From CAG-390 sp964522215 (lineage in GTDB: Bacteria > Bacillota > Clostridia > Oscillospirales > CAG-272): a stretch of DNA of 49,087 bases. Position numbers and translations under genes: made by a program. How positions within the stretch are numbered: position 1 is the first letter of the stretch; each line of letters starts with the position of its first letter. Positions 32,546 to 40,903 of the stretch are shown here, one piece after another. Under the pieces are notes generated by a model that did not search any database, had not been told where the DNA came from, and saw nothing but the letters and a program-made list of their open reading frames with translations. The stretch lies in contig CAZFVR010000011.1 in the NCBI GenBank assembly GCA_964522215.1, positions 1-49,087 on the forward strand. Reading direction: 5' to 3'.

Positions 32546-33514
32546 TCAGGCCCAGCTCATTGTGCGGGGCTTATCCTCGGTCATAACGATGGGACGGAGG
32601 AACTCTACCGCCTTGCGCAGACCCTCATCGATGGTCATTACGCTGTCCTCATGCTCGATGGAGAGGACACGGTCATAGCCGCACAGTCGCAGGTTGGAGA
32701 CCAGATCGCGCCAGTAGCTTTCACCGTTGCCAAAGCCGACGGTGCGGAAGACCCATGCACGACCCAGCTCATCGCTGTAGTGCTTGGTATCCAGCACTCC
32801 GTTTTTGGCGGTGTTGTATTTATCGATCTTGGTATCCTTTGCGTGAACGTGGTAGATCGCGCCGCGAAGCTCGCGTGCTGCCGCAACGGGATCGATACCC
32901 TGCCAGATAAGGTGGGAGGGGTCAAGATTTGCACCAAGCACCGGGCTGACCTCGGAGCGGAGCTTAAGGCAGGTCTCGGGATTATAAACGCAAAAGCCGG
33001 GGTGCATCTCAAAGGCTATGTGGCTGACGCCGTGTGCCTCGGCAAACGCGGCAGTCTTTTTCCAATAAGGGATAAGCTTTTCGCTCCACTGCCATTCAAG
33101 TATATGCAAAAAGTCCTCCGGCCACGGGCAGGTGACCCAGTTGGGGTATTTTGAGCCGTCACTGTCACCGGGACAGCCGGAAAAGCCCACGATGGTATCA
33201 ATGCCCAGCTTTTCGGCAAGCAGAACGGCGTTTTTAAAGTCACGGTCATAGGCCGCGGCAGTTGCCTCGTCGGGATGCAGAGGGTTGCCGTGCGCCGCAA
33301 GTGCGCAGATCTCAACATCAAATTTTTTAAACGTGTCAACAAAAGCGTTGAATTTTGCACTGTCGGCCAGCAGCTCCTCGGGGTTGCAGTGAGCCTTGCC
33401 CGGGTATCCGCCCGCACCCATCTCAACGGTGTGCACACCAAGACCCGTGATTATAGACAGCGACTCCTCAAGCGTTTTGCCGGCATAAAGATTTTCAAGT
33501 ACACTCAGTTTCAT
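32546..33514 (-). CDS. Sugar phosphate isomerase/epimerase (AP-endonuclease-2-like TIM barrel)
   Basis: The 322-residue protein begins LSVLENLYAGKTLEESLSI, followed by VHTVEMGAGGYPG and GIDTIVGFSGCPGD. Metal-binding residues of the xylose-isomerase-like barrel appear in HIAFEMHPGF, GANLDPSHLIWQG and IYHVHAKDTKID, in the order expected for this family (Glu, Asp/His, His). Such enzymes interconvert keto sugars or inositols. It is the third gene of an operon behind a Gfo/Idh/MocA oxidoreductase, a frequent partner in inositol and uncommon-sugar pathways. The start has GGAG upstream. Confidence 0.9.
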   Translation of the reverse strand: MKLSVLENLYAGKTLEESLSIITGLGVHTVEMGAGGYPGKAHCNPEELLADSAKFNAFVDTFKKFDVEICALAAHGNPLHPDEATAAAYDRDFKNAVLLAEKLGIDTIVGFSGCPGDSDGSKYPNWVTCPWPEDFLHILEWQWSEKLIPYWKKTAAFAEAHGVSHIAFEMHPGFCVYNPETCLKLRSEVSPVLGANLDPSHLIWQGIDPVAAARELRGAIYHVHAKDTKIDKYNTAKNGVLDTKHYSDELGRAWVFRTVGFGNGESYWRDLVSNLRLCGYDRVLSIEHEDSVMTIDEGLRKAVEFLRPIVMTEDKPRTMSWA

Positions 33515-33535
33515 GGTGATCTCAGATCTCCTTTT

Positions 33536-33973
33536 TTATTTTATTTCATAAATATCCTCTCGGGCACGGAGAGCAGCGGCGATGTTTTTTATCTCGGCAA
33601 GGGCTGCCGCCTTGTTCTCGTATGTGCCCACGGTTTGGCCGTTATTGCCGTAACGAACCGAAATGCAGTAGGTCTCCTCACCTTTTTTACGGAACGCCTG
33701 TGCACTGCCAAAGGGCATAAGGCACTTGCCGTCCTGAGAGATAATGTACATAACAGCTCCCGCCCCCTCGGCGGACATATTGCTCATGGCACCCTCCACC
33801 GCGTGGGTCAAGTCATTGACCCCATAATCCAACGCATCCGAAACAGCATCCTCAACAGTTTCCTGCACGGCGCGCTCCACTGTATCCTCTATCGAATCGC
33901 AGAGATCGTCCAGCCGCTCGGAGAGACCGTCTATAAGCTCCTTCAGTTCTTCAAGCATATCGTTTTCGCACAT
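33536..33973 (-). CDS. Coiled-coil protein of unknown function
   Basis: The 145-residue protein has a strongly acidic N-terminal coiled coil (about 5-65, LKELIDGLSERLDDL then IEDTVERAVQE) and a C-terminal small domain (VMYIISQDGKCLMPFGS, YCISVRYGNNGQTVGTY). I do not recognise the family. It sits 48 nt after the oxidoreductase gene and 21 nt before the isomerase gene, so it is co-transcribed with both. AAAGGA precedes the ATG. No signal peptide is visible. Confidence 0.8.
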   Translation of the reverse strand: MCENDMLEELKELIDGLSERLDDLCDSIEDTVERAVQETVEDAVSDALDYGVNDLTHAVEGAMSNMSAEGAGAVMYIISQDGKCLMPFGSAQAFRKKGEETYCISVRYGNNGQTVGTYENKAAALAEIKNIAAALRAREDIYEIK

Positions 33974-34021
33974 GGTATTTTTCCTTTCGACGGTTTTTTA
34001 GATATTGCCAGCGTCTTTTTA

Positions 34022-35113
34022 TTATTTATTGTCAAACCTAAAGATATCCCCGGTCTTTGCGGAGGTATAAATGCCCTCAAGTATGCGGGTAACGACTATT
34101 GCCTGCTCCGGCAGAACGAGCGGATCGTGATCGTTTATGATAGAATCGATCCACAGTCTTGCCTCGCGGTCGGCTGGGCTCTCGCCCTTAACTCCGTCAA
34201 AGAATGCCGCGCCCTTGGCATCCATATTGGGCTTTGTTACATACTGGATGTTTTGGTGAACGCCGTTTATGCGCACACCGTCCAGCATATCCGCGCCCGC
34301 CTTGGTGCCGCAAACGGTGGTTATGGCCTCGCGTGTATCAAGCATATTGATAGCCCAGGAGGATTCAAGGTTGATGGTAGCACCGTTCTCCATAACGACA
34401 AAGCCGAAGGCCGCATCCTCTACCGTGAACTTGGCAGGGTCCCAGTTGCCCCACGCATTGCCCTGCTCCTTTGTATCGTTGAGGGCATGATAGGTAGTAC
34501 CTACGCAATATTTGGGTTTATAATTGTTCATCGTCCACAGGGTAAGATCGAGCGCGTGTGTGCCGATATCGATCAGCGGACCGCCGCCCTGCTCGTATTC
34601 GTTAAGGAACACGCCCCATGTGGGCACTGCGCGGCGGCGAAGCGCCGTAGCCTTGGCATAGTAGATATCGCCAAACGTGCCGGCATCCGCCTCGTTTTTG
34701 ATGTATCTTGCATCGGCGCGATGGCGGCTCTGGTATCCGATGGTCAGCTTTTTGCCGGTGCGCTTGGCAGCATCCAGCATCTTTTGAGCCTCCACCGAGT
34801 TGATTGCCATGGGCTTTTCGCACATTACGTGCTTGCCGGCCTCAAGGGCATCCACTGTGATAAAGCTGTGGCTGCGGTTGGGGGTAAGGACGTGTACAAC
34901 GTCGATAGACTTATCCTCAAGCAGCTGCTTGTAATCTGTATACACGGCGCAGTCGGGTGTGCCGAATTTCTCACGCGCCTGAAGCGCCTTGGATTCAATG
35001 ATATCGCAAAATGCGACCATTTTTACATTTTTAAGCTTAGCCAGGGCGGGCATGTGCTTGCCGTTGGCGATGCCGCCGCAACCTATAATGCCTACGCGAA
35101 GAATATCACTCAT
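34022..35113 (-). CDS. Gfo/Idh/MocA-family oxidoreductase
   Basis: The 363-residue protein has an N-terminal NAD(P) fold (VGIIGCGGIANGKHMPAL) and the family EKP triad in KHVMCEKPMAINSVEA (Lys is catalytic). The C-terminal substrate domain includes GGGPLIDIGTHALDL, where His usually completes the site. These enzymes oxidise or epimerise sugars and inositols. First gene of the operon with the coiled-coil and isomerase genes, driven by the promoter at 35171-35199. The reverse strand shows long shadow frames, which are not genes. Confidence 0.93.
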   Translation of the reverse strand: MSDILRVGIIGCGGIANGKHMPALAKLKNVKMVAFCDIIESKALQAREKFGTPDCAVYTDYKQLLEDKSIDVVHVLTPNRSHSFITVDALEAGKHVMCEKPMAINSVEAQKMLDAAKRTGKKLTIGYQSRHRADARYIKNEADAGTFGDIYYAKATALRRRAVPTWGVFLNEYEQGGGPLIDIGTHALDLTLWTMNNYKPKYCVGTTYHALNDTKEQGNAWGNWDPAKFTVEDAAFGFVVMENGATINLESSWAINMLDTREAITTVCGTKAGADMLDGVRINGVHQNIQYVTKPNMDAKGAAFFDGVKGESPADREARLWIDSIINDHDPLVLPEQAIVVTRILEGIYTSAKTGDIFRFDNK

Positions 35114-35170
35114 TTTTGTTTTTTCCTTTCAAAAAAGCCTTTTGGGGATACTCTGTATCATCCCATATAT

Positions 35171-35199
35171 ATAGTACCATATCCCACCCCTTTTTTCAA
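35171..35199 (-). promoter_or_regulatory. Promoter of the oxidoreductase-isomerase operon
   Basis: TTGAAA, 17-nt spacer and TACTAT on the minus strand. Confidence 0.55.
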
Positions 35200-35316
35200 G
35201 TGTTTTTTCAAAAATAATCGCGCTTTTGACCGCCCGTATGGTAATAACGTACATATCTGCAGGCCCAAAACGATCGTTTTTTATTTAACACTATCCGTTT
35301 ATTTTTGATTTTCGTA

Positions 35317-35345
35317 TTGCAAAAGTTCACCCTTTGTGGTATAAT
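35317..35345 (+). promoter_or_regulatory. Promoter of the Ldh2-type dehydrogenase
   Basis: TTGCAA, 17-nt spacer and TATAAT. A short hairpin (GAGCGGTGGAACTCCCCGCTC region) lies in the leader. Confidence 0.7.
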
Positions 35346-35416
35346 AACTGTGTATGATGAGCGGTGGAACTCCCCGCTCGCAGGAAAATCTTTTTTATAC
35401 CGGAAGGAATAAAACA

Positions 35417-36526
35417 ATGGCAAGAAAAATTGTCGATTGGGAAACTATCACAAATTTTGTGATCGACAGCTTTGTAGGCTACGGCATCCCCCGCGAGGAT
35501 GCAGAGATCTGCGCTGACGTGCTGCTGGCATCCGACAGACGCGGCATTGAATCTCACGGTGTTAACCGCTTTAAACCCGTTTACCTTGACAGGATCAAGG
35601 CAGGCATTCAGAACCCCGTAACAAACTTTGAGATCGTCAAGGAGACAGAGACCACTGCTGTGGTCGATGGCCACGACGGTATGGGTCAGGTCATTGGCTA
35701 CAAGTCGATGAAGATGGCCATCGAAAAGGCTAAAAAGTACGGCATGGGTATGGTAGTTGTGCGCAACTCCTGCCACTACGGTATTGCCGGCTACTACACC
35801 ACCATGGCTGCCGAGGCAGGCTGCATCGGTATGACCGGTACAAACGCCCGCCCCACAGTTGCTCCCACCTTTGGTGTTGAGGGCGCTTTCGGCACCAACC
35901 CCTTTACCCTTGGCGTCCCTACCGACGAGGCATTTGATTTTAACTTTGACTGCGCTACCTCCATCACACAGAACGGTAAGCTTGAGTACTACCAGAGGAT
36001 CGGTCACGATGCCCCCACAGGTACTCTTGTCACCACCGACGGTACTCCCTTTGTAGGCTCTGCCGCAGATGCTCTTAAGGCTATGGCACGCGGTGAGGCT
36101 GCTCTCTGCACCAACGGCGGTATCGGCGAAGAGCTGGGCGGCTACAAGGGCTACGGCTTTGCTATGTTCGTTGAGTTCCTCTCCGCTGTGCTCCAGGACG
36201 GCAGCTACGGCAAGGCTCTTACCGGCAAGGGCGAAAACGGCGAGAAGGTTCCCTTCCACCTCGGTCACTTCTTTATCGCCATCGACACCGACCACTTCCT
36301 CGGTGAGGATGTCTGCCGCAAGAAAGCTGGCGATATCATTCGCGAAGTTCGCTCCACAAAGAGAGCTCCCGGTGCAGAGCGCATCTACACCGCCGGCGAA
36401 AAAGAGTACGAGATCGGTCTTGCCCGCAAGGACGGTGTGCCGATCAACGAGTCTGTTCAGGCGGAAATGAGCGCAGTTCGCGACGAGCTGGGTCTCACCC
36501 AGTACAAGTTCCCTTGGGAAGACTGA
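35417..36526 (+). CDS. Ldh2/malate/ureidoglycolate-type dehydrogenase
   Basis: The 369-residue protein belongs to the Ldh_2 (PF02615) family of NAD(P)-dependent 2-hydroxyacid dehydrogenases, which have a fold unlike classic Rossmann enzymes. ESHGVNRF near residue 49, VVVRNSCHYGIAGYY, the block TGTNARPTVAPTFGVEG and the NPFTLGVPT stretch are typical; the family His and Arg residues are present. The substrate could be malate, L-lactate, ureidoglycolate or sulfolactate. The ATG at 35417 follows GGAAGGA; the longer frame from 35354 covers the leader. It is divergent from the sugar operon. A clear terminator follows. Confidence 0.93.
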   Translation: MARKIVDWETITNFVIDSFVGYGIPREDAEICADVLLASDRRGIESHGVNRFKPVYLDRIKAGIQNPVTNFEIVKETETTAVVDGHDGMGQVIGYKSMKMAIEKAKKYGMGMVVVRNSCHYGIAGYYTTMAAEAGCIGMTGTNARPTVAPTFGVEGAFGTNPFTLGVPTDEAFDFNFDCATSITQNGKLEYYQRIGHDAPTGTLVTTDGTPFVGSAADALKAMARGEAALCTNGGIGEELGGYKGYGFAMFVEFLSAVLQDGSYGKALTGKGENGEKVPFHLGHFFIAIDTDHFLGEDVCRKKAGDIIREVRSTKRAPGAERIYTAGEKEYEIGLARKDGVPINESVQAEMSAVRDELGLTQYKFPWED

Positions 36527-36545
36527 TAAACAACGCAAAACATAT

Positions 36546-36585
36546 AAAATTGCCCGAGACGGCTTGCGCCGTCTCGGGCAATTTT
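36546..36585. terminator. Bidirectional terminator
   Basis: An 18-bp stem (36546-36563 with 36568-36585) with TTGC loop and A/T ends. It separates convergent genes. Confidence 0.9.
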
Positions 36586-36588
36586 TAT

Positions 36589-38178
36589 TCAGACCAGCAA
36601 GAATTTGACCCCTATCGGCCCCACAGCGGGGTCGGCGGGCATGGGAATGCTATTGTCCTCGGCAATGCTTGCCGCATCCCTACCGTAGCGGCGGCCGATG
36701 CTCCAAAGGGTATCCTCCGCCGCAGGGTAGCACACAACGAGATCCCCCTCGCGGGCAGGCCGCGGGTCACCTATCCGAACCTCGCACACGGGATCGATCT
36801 CGCCGCGCCCGCAATAGCGTGCCGCCAGCGCAAGCTCGCAGTCAATGGCTATCCGCTCGCCGTCCACACGTGCGCGGCAGGTCGGGCAGGAGATATCGCA
36901 CTCGGAATATCCGCCGCCGTATGTGATATCCACCGCCGCACCATCCGCCGCGGGCAGCTCGGCGGTATATTTATACGGAATAAGTGTCTCAACCGCCCGC
37001 ACCTCGGCGCCGTTATCCGCCAGCATGCGCACGCGAATATCACCCGAAAGCACTCGCCCCTCGCGCGTGCCGCCGGGCAGTGGCTCGGCATCCGTCCAAA
37101 TGATGCGAATGCCGCCGTCAAGTCCGAGCACCGCAAGCTCCGCCGTGCCGGATATCGTTACATTTGAATTCAAGCTGCGCCAAGGCCGGGCGGGATAGAT
37201 ATCGCGGCGGGTGAGTGACGTCTCATTAGCAAGCGAATAGACATCCGCAGTGTATCGGCAGCCGCATGGCAGGAGCAGCTCCGCAGTCAGGATCAGCCGC
37301 ACGCCGATATCCACGCCGCCGTTGTCCGTCACCTCCGCTGTGGTAGTGCCAACACTGCCCCACGCGCGGCAAAACGCGCCGCGTGGCGGAACCGAATCAA
37401 AGCTCACGGTCTCACTAAACGGTATCCGTGCCGTGGTAAGGATCGGCCGCGCTCCCTCGGCCATGCGGCAATAAAGCAGGGATATGCAGATATTCCCACG
37501 CACCGCAACACCCTCCGGCATTACCGCCGATTCGCTTACAAAGGGACGCGCACGGCAGGTGATGATGCGCACCTCCCCCTCACCGCCATCCTCCGGAGTG
37601 ATCAGGTCGCTGTATTCTATCGCGTCGGTAGTCAGGCGCAGGATCTGTGCACAGCGAACGCTGCTCTCCCGCCGACGAATGTCAGCCGCCCCTCCGCCGA
37701 TTCCACCCCCACTATCCGAGGTCATCTCCACATCCGTTGCACGCGAGGCCAGCACTACCGCATTGGCATTCAATCGCGCGCGCAGAGCCACCCGCCGCGG
37801 GGCAGTTACACGCGCCGTGGCAGATTCGCACACCACATCGGCATAGGCTGTCAGATCCTCCGCCGCAAATGCGGGATCGTTGTCCATTACAAGGTCAAAT
37901 TCGTAATCCTGCGGCATCGAAATGCCAACTATACTGCCGTCCGACCCCTCATAGCATAGCAAAAACTCCATGTTTCCCGCAAATTCGGCATGTCCGCCGC
38001 TTATGTAGTGCGCAGGCGGGGTCAGCGTTGCGCTGACCGACAGCACCCGCCGTATCTCCGGCTTGTATTCCGGCACCAAAAGCTCGCAGGCCACGTCCGC
38101 CGTTGCGGCGCGCACCATCAGGGGAGATTCTACCCGCCCCGCCTCGCTCGGCCCGCGATCAAATCCATACAGATCCAT
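36589..38178 (-). CDS. SipL-like spore coat morphogenesis protein (DUF3794, LysM)
   Basis: The 529-residue protein consists of DUF3794 (SPOCS) repeats and ends with a LysM domain (EDTLWSIGRRYGRDAASIAED, about 490-515). The N-terminal stretch VACELLVPEYKPEIRRVLSV and later YSLANETSLTRRDI and PYKYTAEL follow the family. SipL of Clostridioides binds SpoIVA and is needed for coat assembly on the forespore. The Spo0A gene elsewhere in the window supports this reading. The ATG at 38178 is preferred (GGAGGG at 9 nt); the one at 38187 touches the RBS. Cys-rich segment CDISCPTCRARVD near residue 435 is unusual. Confidence 0.8.
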   Translation of the reverse strand: MDLYGFDRGPSEAGRVESPLMVRAATADVACELLVPEYKPEIRRVLSVSATLTPPAHYISGGHAEFAGNMEFLLCYEGSDGSIVGISMPQDYEFDLVMDNDPAFAAEDLTAYADVVCESATARVTAPRRVALRARLNANAVVLASRATDVEMTSDSGGGIGGGAADIRRRESSVRCAQILRLTTDAIEYSDLITPEDGGEGEVRIITCRARPFVSESAVMPEGVAVRGNICISLLYCRMAEGARPILTTARIPFSETVSFDSVPPRGAFCRAWGSVGTTTAEVTDNGGVDIGVRLILTAELLLPCGCRYTADVYSLANETSLTRRDIYPARPWRSLNSNVTISGTAELAVLGLDGGIRIIWTDAEPLPGGTREGRVLSGDIRVRMLADNGAEVRAVETLIPYKYTAELPAADGAAVDITYGGGYSECDISCPTCRARVDGERIAIDCELALAARYCGRGEIDPVCEVRIGDPRPAREGDLVVCYPAAEDTLWSIGRRYGRDAASIAEDNSIPMPADPAVGPIGVKFLLV

Positions 38179-38313
38179 TATTACCATCCCTCCAAGTTCG
38201 ACTGATCAATTGCTGATCCTTACTAAATAGTATGTACTCTCCCGCCTACATATGCCTGCGAGCGGGAGTACATATAAAAGAACAAAAGGTGAGGTATATT
38301 CGCCAAAAAGAAA

Positions 38314-38347
38314 AATAAGGACTGTCGCATGTGCGACAGTCCTTATT
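38314..38347 (-). terminator. Terminator of the cohesin-like gene
   Basis: A 16-bp stem (38314-38329 with 38332-38347) followed on the minus strand by a T-rich tract (TTTTTCTTTTT). Confidence 0.85.
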
Positions 38348-38388
38348 GACCGCCATAGGCAGGTCATTATGTTAATTGTAAATTACAA

Positions 38389-39072
38389 TTAGTCGTTGAC
38401 GCGCTTCTTGGAAGCAACAACAACACCGCAAGCTGCTACGAGAGCAAGAGTGCTGAGGAAAACAACTGCAACTGCGTTGTCACCGGTGGAGGGGTTAGCC
38501 TTCTTGGGGAGAACTTCAGTCTTAGTAGCCTGGCAAATAGAGCAGGTGTAGGTCATTTCGCCCTCTTCGGTGGTGGTAGCCTCTTTGGTTACCTTACCAT
38601 CGTCCCAAGTGTGCTCGCAGGGAGCAACAACCTCTTCGGGAACGGTTACGGTAGCAACAAGGTCATAGGATGCATCGCCAACCTTGAAGGTAAGCTTAAC
38701 ATCGGATGCACCGGGAGTTGCATCGGCTTTGACCTTTACGGAAACGGTGTAAAGATCTGCATTGACATCTTGTGCGGTCAAAGAAAGCCATGCGGAGCGG
38801 CTGTTATCATCGAGCTCATCGCCATTACTGGGATTGATGGTCCAAACGCCCTTGTCAGCAAGCTCAAGCTTGTCACCAAGTTCTACCTTTACACCCAAGG
38901 CCTGTGCCTTGTCGGCGAAACCCTCACCCTTAACGGTAAGGACAACGGTCTCACCTGCTTTGGCTTCGGTCTTGTCGGCAACAACGGTTACTTTTCCGTC
39001 GGCAGCAAATGCGGTAACGCTCAGTCCGAGAACCATCAGAGCCACCAAGACTACTGATACTACTTTTTTCAT
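38389..39072 (-). CDS. Cell-wall-anchored cohesin-like protein
   Basis: The 227-residue protein has a signal peptide (1-23, ending TAFAA), a cohesin-type beta domain (about 24-145: TVVADKTEAKAGETVVLTV, then VSVKVKADATPGASDVKLTF), a single CxxC module (CEHTWDD and YTCSICQATKTE, about 150-190), and a sorting tail NPSTG plus hydrophobic helix and KKR. It should be fixed to peptidoglycan by a sortase that accepts NPSTG-type signals. Cohesins bind dockerins, such as that of the 18419-21763 protein. The fold call is by pattern, at the short end of cohesin length. RBS AGAGGA is 12 nt upstream. The leader is about 140 nt. Confidence 0.8.
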   Translation of the reverse strand: MKKVVSVVLVALMVLGLSVTAFAADGKVTVVADKTEAKAGETVVLTVKGEGFADKAQALGVKVELGDKLELADKGVWTINPSNGDELDDNSRSAWLSLTAQDVNADLYTVSVKVKADATPGASDVKLTFKVGDASYDLVATVTVPEEVVAPCEHTWDDGKVTKEATTTEEGEMTYTCSICQATKTEVLPKKANPSTGDNAVAVVFLSTLALVAACGVVVASKKRVND

Positions 39073-39211
39073 TTCTTCATAATCCTCTCTTTAATTTTGA
39101 TTTTGAAGCTTTGATCCGAGCAAACCGGCATCTGTCACCTACCCACGAACGTCGGCTTAGCTCGCTCGCAGGTGCCAAAATGCAAATTCGTCAGCCAAAT
39201 ACTATAAGGAT
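39073..39211 (-). promoter_or_regulatory. Structured-looking 5' leader of the cohesin-like gene
   Basis: A 140-nt leader with the segment GCTAAGCCGACGTTCGTGGG and GGTAGGT, and pairing GAGC/GCTC arms. It recalls parts of c-di-GMP-I aptamers (CTAA...GGTAGGT) but lacks their conserved first half, so no class is assigned. Confidence 0.35.
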
Positions 39212-39217
39212 GGAGTA

Positions 39218-39246
39218 ATTATATCACCCTTTTGCGGTATTGTCAA
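39218..39246 (-). promoter_or_regulatory. Promoter of the cohesin-like gene
   Basis: Perfect TTGACA and TATAAT with a 17-nt spacer on the minus strand. Confidence 0.8.
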
Positions 39247-39482
39247 TAGTTTTTTGAATATTTTTTATAAAAAGCGTGCAAAAAAACATCAAAAGTCCAC
39301 CGGCGCTGCCAAACAGTTAGGGCTTTATAACTTCCAGTATCATTATACAACACTCAACCCCAAAAGTCAATAGATGTTTCGATTTTTTTTGCACTATTTT
39401 TGTGACAATTACTGCCGCCGCAACATATTATCCCCAAGGAATATGTGAACACACTATATATATTATAATGAAGATTTCCGCA
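39247..39482. other. A/T-rich intergenic stretch, nothing recognised
   Basis: This stretch between the cohesin-like promoter and the LysR gene stop has poly-A/T runs and one loose inverted repeat (ACATATT with AATATGT near 39424-39447). No gene or clear terminator is seen. Confidence 0.5.
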
Positions 39483-40382
39483 TCACTTGTAAAATCGGAG
39501 CGTTTCGTTGTAGCTGCGCACGATATCGCGCAGGATATCGAATTGCGAAAAATCTGCGGGGTACGCTATATTTATCTCCCGCATCATGCTGAGGTTCTCC
39601 ACCGGCAGGGCAACGATCTTCCCCTTTTTAAGCTCATCAAGGCATACGCTTTTTGCAAGTATGGATACCCCAAAATCGCGCCGTATAAGATCCTTTATGG
39701 TGGCGATATTGTCAACCTCCAGGATAACGTTAAAATCGGTAATGCTCATATTATTGCTTTCAAGATGCGCCGCAAACAGGTTTCGCGTGCCGGAGTTCGG
39801 CAGGCGCAGTATCATTCTTTCCTTTTTTAACTCAGCAAGCGTTACCATGCTCTTTTTGGCAAACGGATGGTCGGGGGAGACGGCCAGGATGAGATAGTCT
39901 GTATCCATCAACAGGTATTTAATGCCCGGGTCGTTGATCCGCCCCTCAACTATCGCTATATCTATATCGTATGTTTTGAGCATGGTATAAAGATTACTTA
40001 TGGTATCCGTAATCATTTTAATGTTTACCCTATCATTTTGCGAGCAATATTTTGCAAGCGATTCGGCTATGGGATTGCTCTCCGCCGTGTGGGTAACGCC
40101 AACCGTAAGATGAGTGGTAAGGCTTTGCCCGTCACTTAGATTTTGCCGCAGGCCATTATATATACCGACCATCTTAAGGGCATATTTCACCACCTCCGCG
40201 CCCTGTTTGGTCAAAACCGTCTTACCATTGGAGCGCTCGAATATGCGCACGCCCAGCTCCTCTTCAAGCGCCTTGATATGCTGGCTCACCGCCGGCTGCG
40301 TGATGGATAGCTGCTTGGCCGCCGCGGCAAAGCCGCCGCACTCGTTTACTTTAAGCAGTGAATACACCTTGGGATCGATCAT
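39483..40382 (-). CDS. LysR-family transcriptional regulator
   Basis: The 299-residue protein has the LysR helix-turn-helix at about 5-63 (NECGGFAAAAKQLSITQPAVSQHI then LGVRIFERSNGKTVLT) and a periplasmic-binding-like effector domain from about 90. ILRLPNSGTRNLFAAHLE in the effector domain marks a ligand-binding loop shared with the neighbouring LysR at 40869. It should bind the shared intergenic region and control itself or the divergent operon. The ATG is preceded by GAGAGGC. Confidence 0.93.
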   Translation of the reverse strand: MIDPKVYSLLKVNECGGFAAAAKQLSITQPAVSQHIKALEEELGVRIFERSNGKTVLTKQGAEVVKYALKMVGIYNGLRQNLSDGQSLTTHLTVGVTHTAESNPIAESLAKYCSQNDRVNIKMITDTISNLYTMLKTYDIDIAIVEGRINDPGIKYLLMDTDYLILAVSPDHPFAKKSMVTLAELKKERMILRLPNSGTRNLFAAHLESNNMSITDFNVILEVDNIATIKDLIRRDFGVSILAKSVCLDELKKGKIVALPVENLSMMREINIAYPADFSQFDILRDIVRSYNETLRFYK

Positions 40383-40432
40383 CTTTATTGCCTCTCATAA
40401 GTTTTATTTATCGGGATAGATCAAATCATAAT

Positions 40433-40460
40433 TTGACATTATCGAAATCGCGATTATAAT
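40433..40460 (+). promoter_or_regulatory. Promoter for the acidic protein-LysR-MATE operon
   Basis: TTGACA, 16-nt spacer, TATAAT. It overlaps the divergent promoter at 40459-40487, and a dyad (ATCGCGAT plus flanking T/A runs) lies in the spacer, as expected of a LysR-controlled pair. Confidence 0.6.
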
Positions 40461-40487
40461 TATAATACGACCGGCCGAGAAAATCAA
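40459..40487 (-). promoter_or_regulatory. Divergent promoter for the LysR gene at 39483
   Basis: TTGATT, 17-nt spacer, TATAAT on the minus strand, sharing its -10 with the plus-strand promoter region. Confidence 0.55.
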
Positions 40488-40606
40488 GTGGCTTTGCGAA
40501 AAAAGATCGCGGAGAGCTTTTTATTTTTTCACCCCGAAAATATTTAAGCTTTTATCCCCCTCGGCACAGGATGATCGCCCGCGCAGGCGATGGAAAGGAG
40601 GCAGGC

Positions 40607-40903
40607 ATGTCCGGCTGCACACGTTCTTTTTTAAGCTCAACATCCCCCGCCATGCAGGCGGCGCTGGGGATCTGGCGCGCACGCTCGGCAACGGCGGATG
40701 CTTATGATGAATATGAATATGAAGACGAAGACGAATATAAATACGATGAAGAAGACCGCAAGGAAGCCGACCCCGAAGCTTCTGCCGGGGACGGCGAGAT
40801 GAGTGCAAAAGACCGCGCCCCGAATCCACCTGCCCACATCCGTGAAGATGACCGAAAGGAGGGCGACGATGCTCGACCGCATACACTACGACCAAAGATA
40901 TGA
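40607..40903 (+). CDS. Small acidic Tyr/Asp/Glu-rich protein
   Basis: A 98-residue frame opens at an ATG with GGAAAGGAGG at 5 nt, a better RBS than most in the window. The middle is a run of acidic and Tyr residues (DAYDEYEYEDEDEYKYDEED, about 29-48), and the rest is Ser/Ala/Pro-rich. I know no family for it. The last 35 nt overlap the start of the LysR gene in another frame, so translation may be coupled. A chance frame is possible, but the RBS and the acidic repeat favour a real peptide. Confidence 0.5.
   Translation: MSGCTRSFLSSTSPAMQAALGIWRARSATADAYDEYEYEDEDEYKYDEEDRKEADPEASAGDGEMSAKDRAPNPPAHIREDDRKEGDDARPHTLRPKI

Noticed and set aside
31778..33154. Plus-strand frames running through the N gap
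   Set aside because: They are joined by unknown bases and lie opposite the MBL lipoprotein and isomerase genes.
33275..35308. A 677-codon plus-strand frame across three minus-strand genes
   Set aside because: It crosses gene boundaries of the isomerase, coiled-coil and oxidoreductase genes and the RBS/promoter regions, so it is a shadow of their codon use.
35327..36538. A 403-codon minus-strand frame opposite the Ldh2-type dehydrogenase
   Set aside because: The plus-strand gene matches a known family along its length with a promoter and RBS. The antisense frame has no RBS and no domain.
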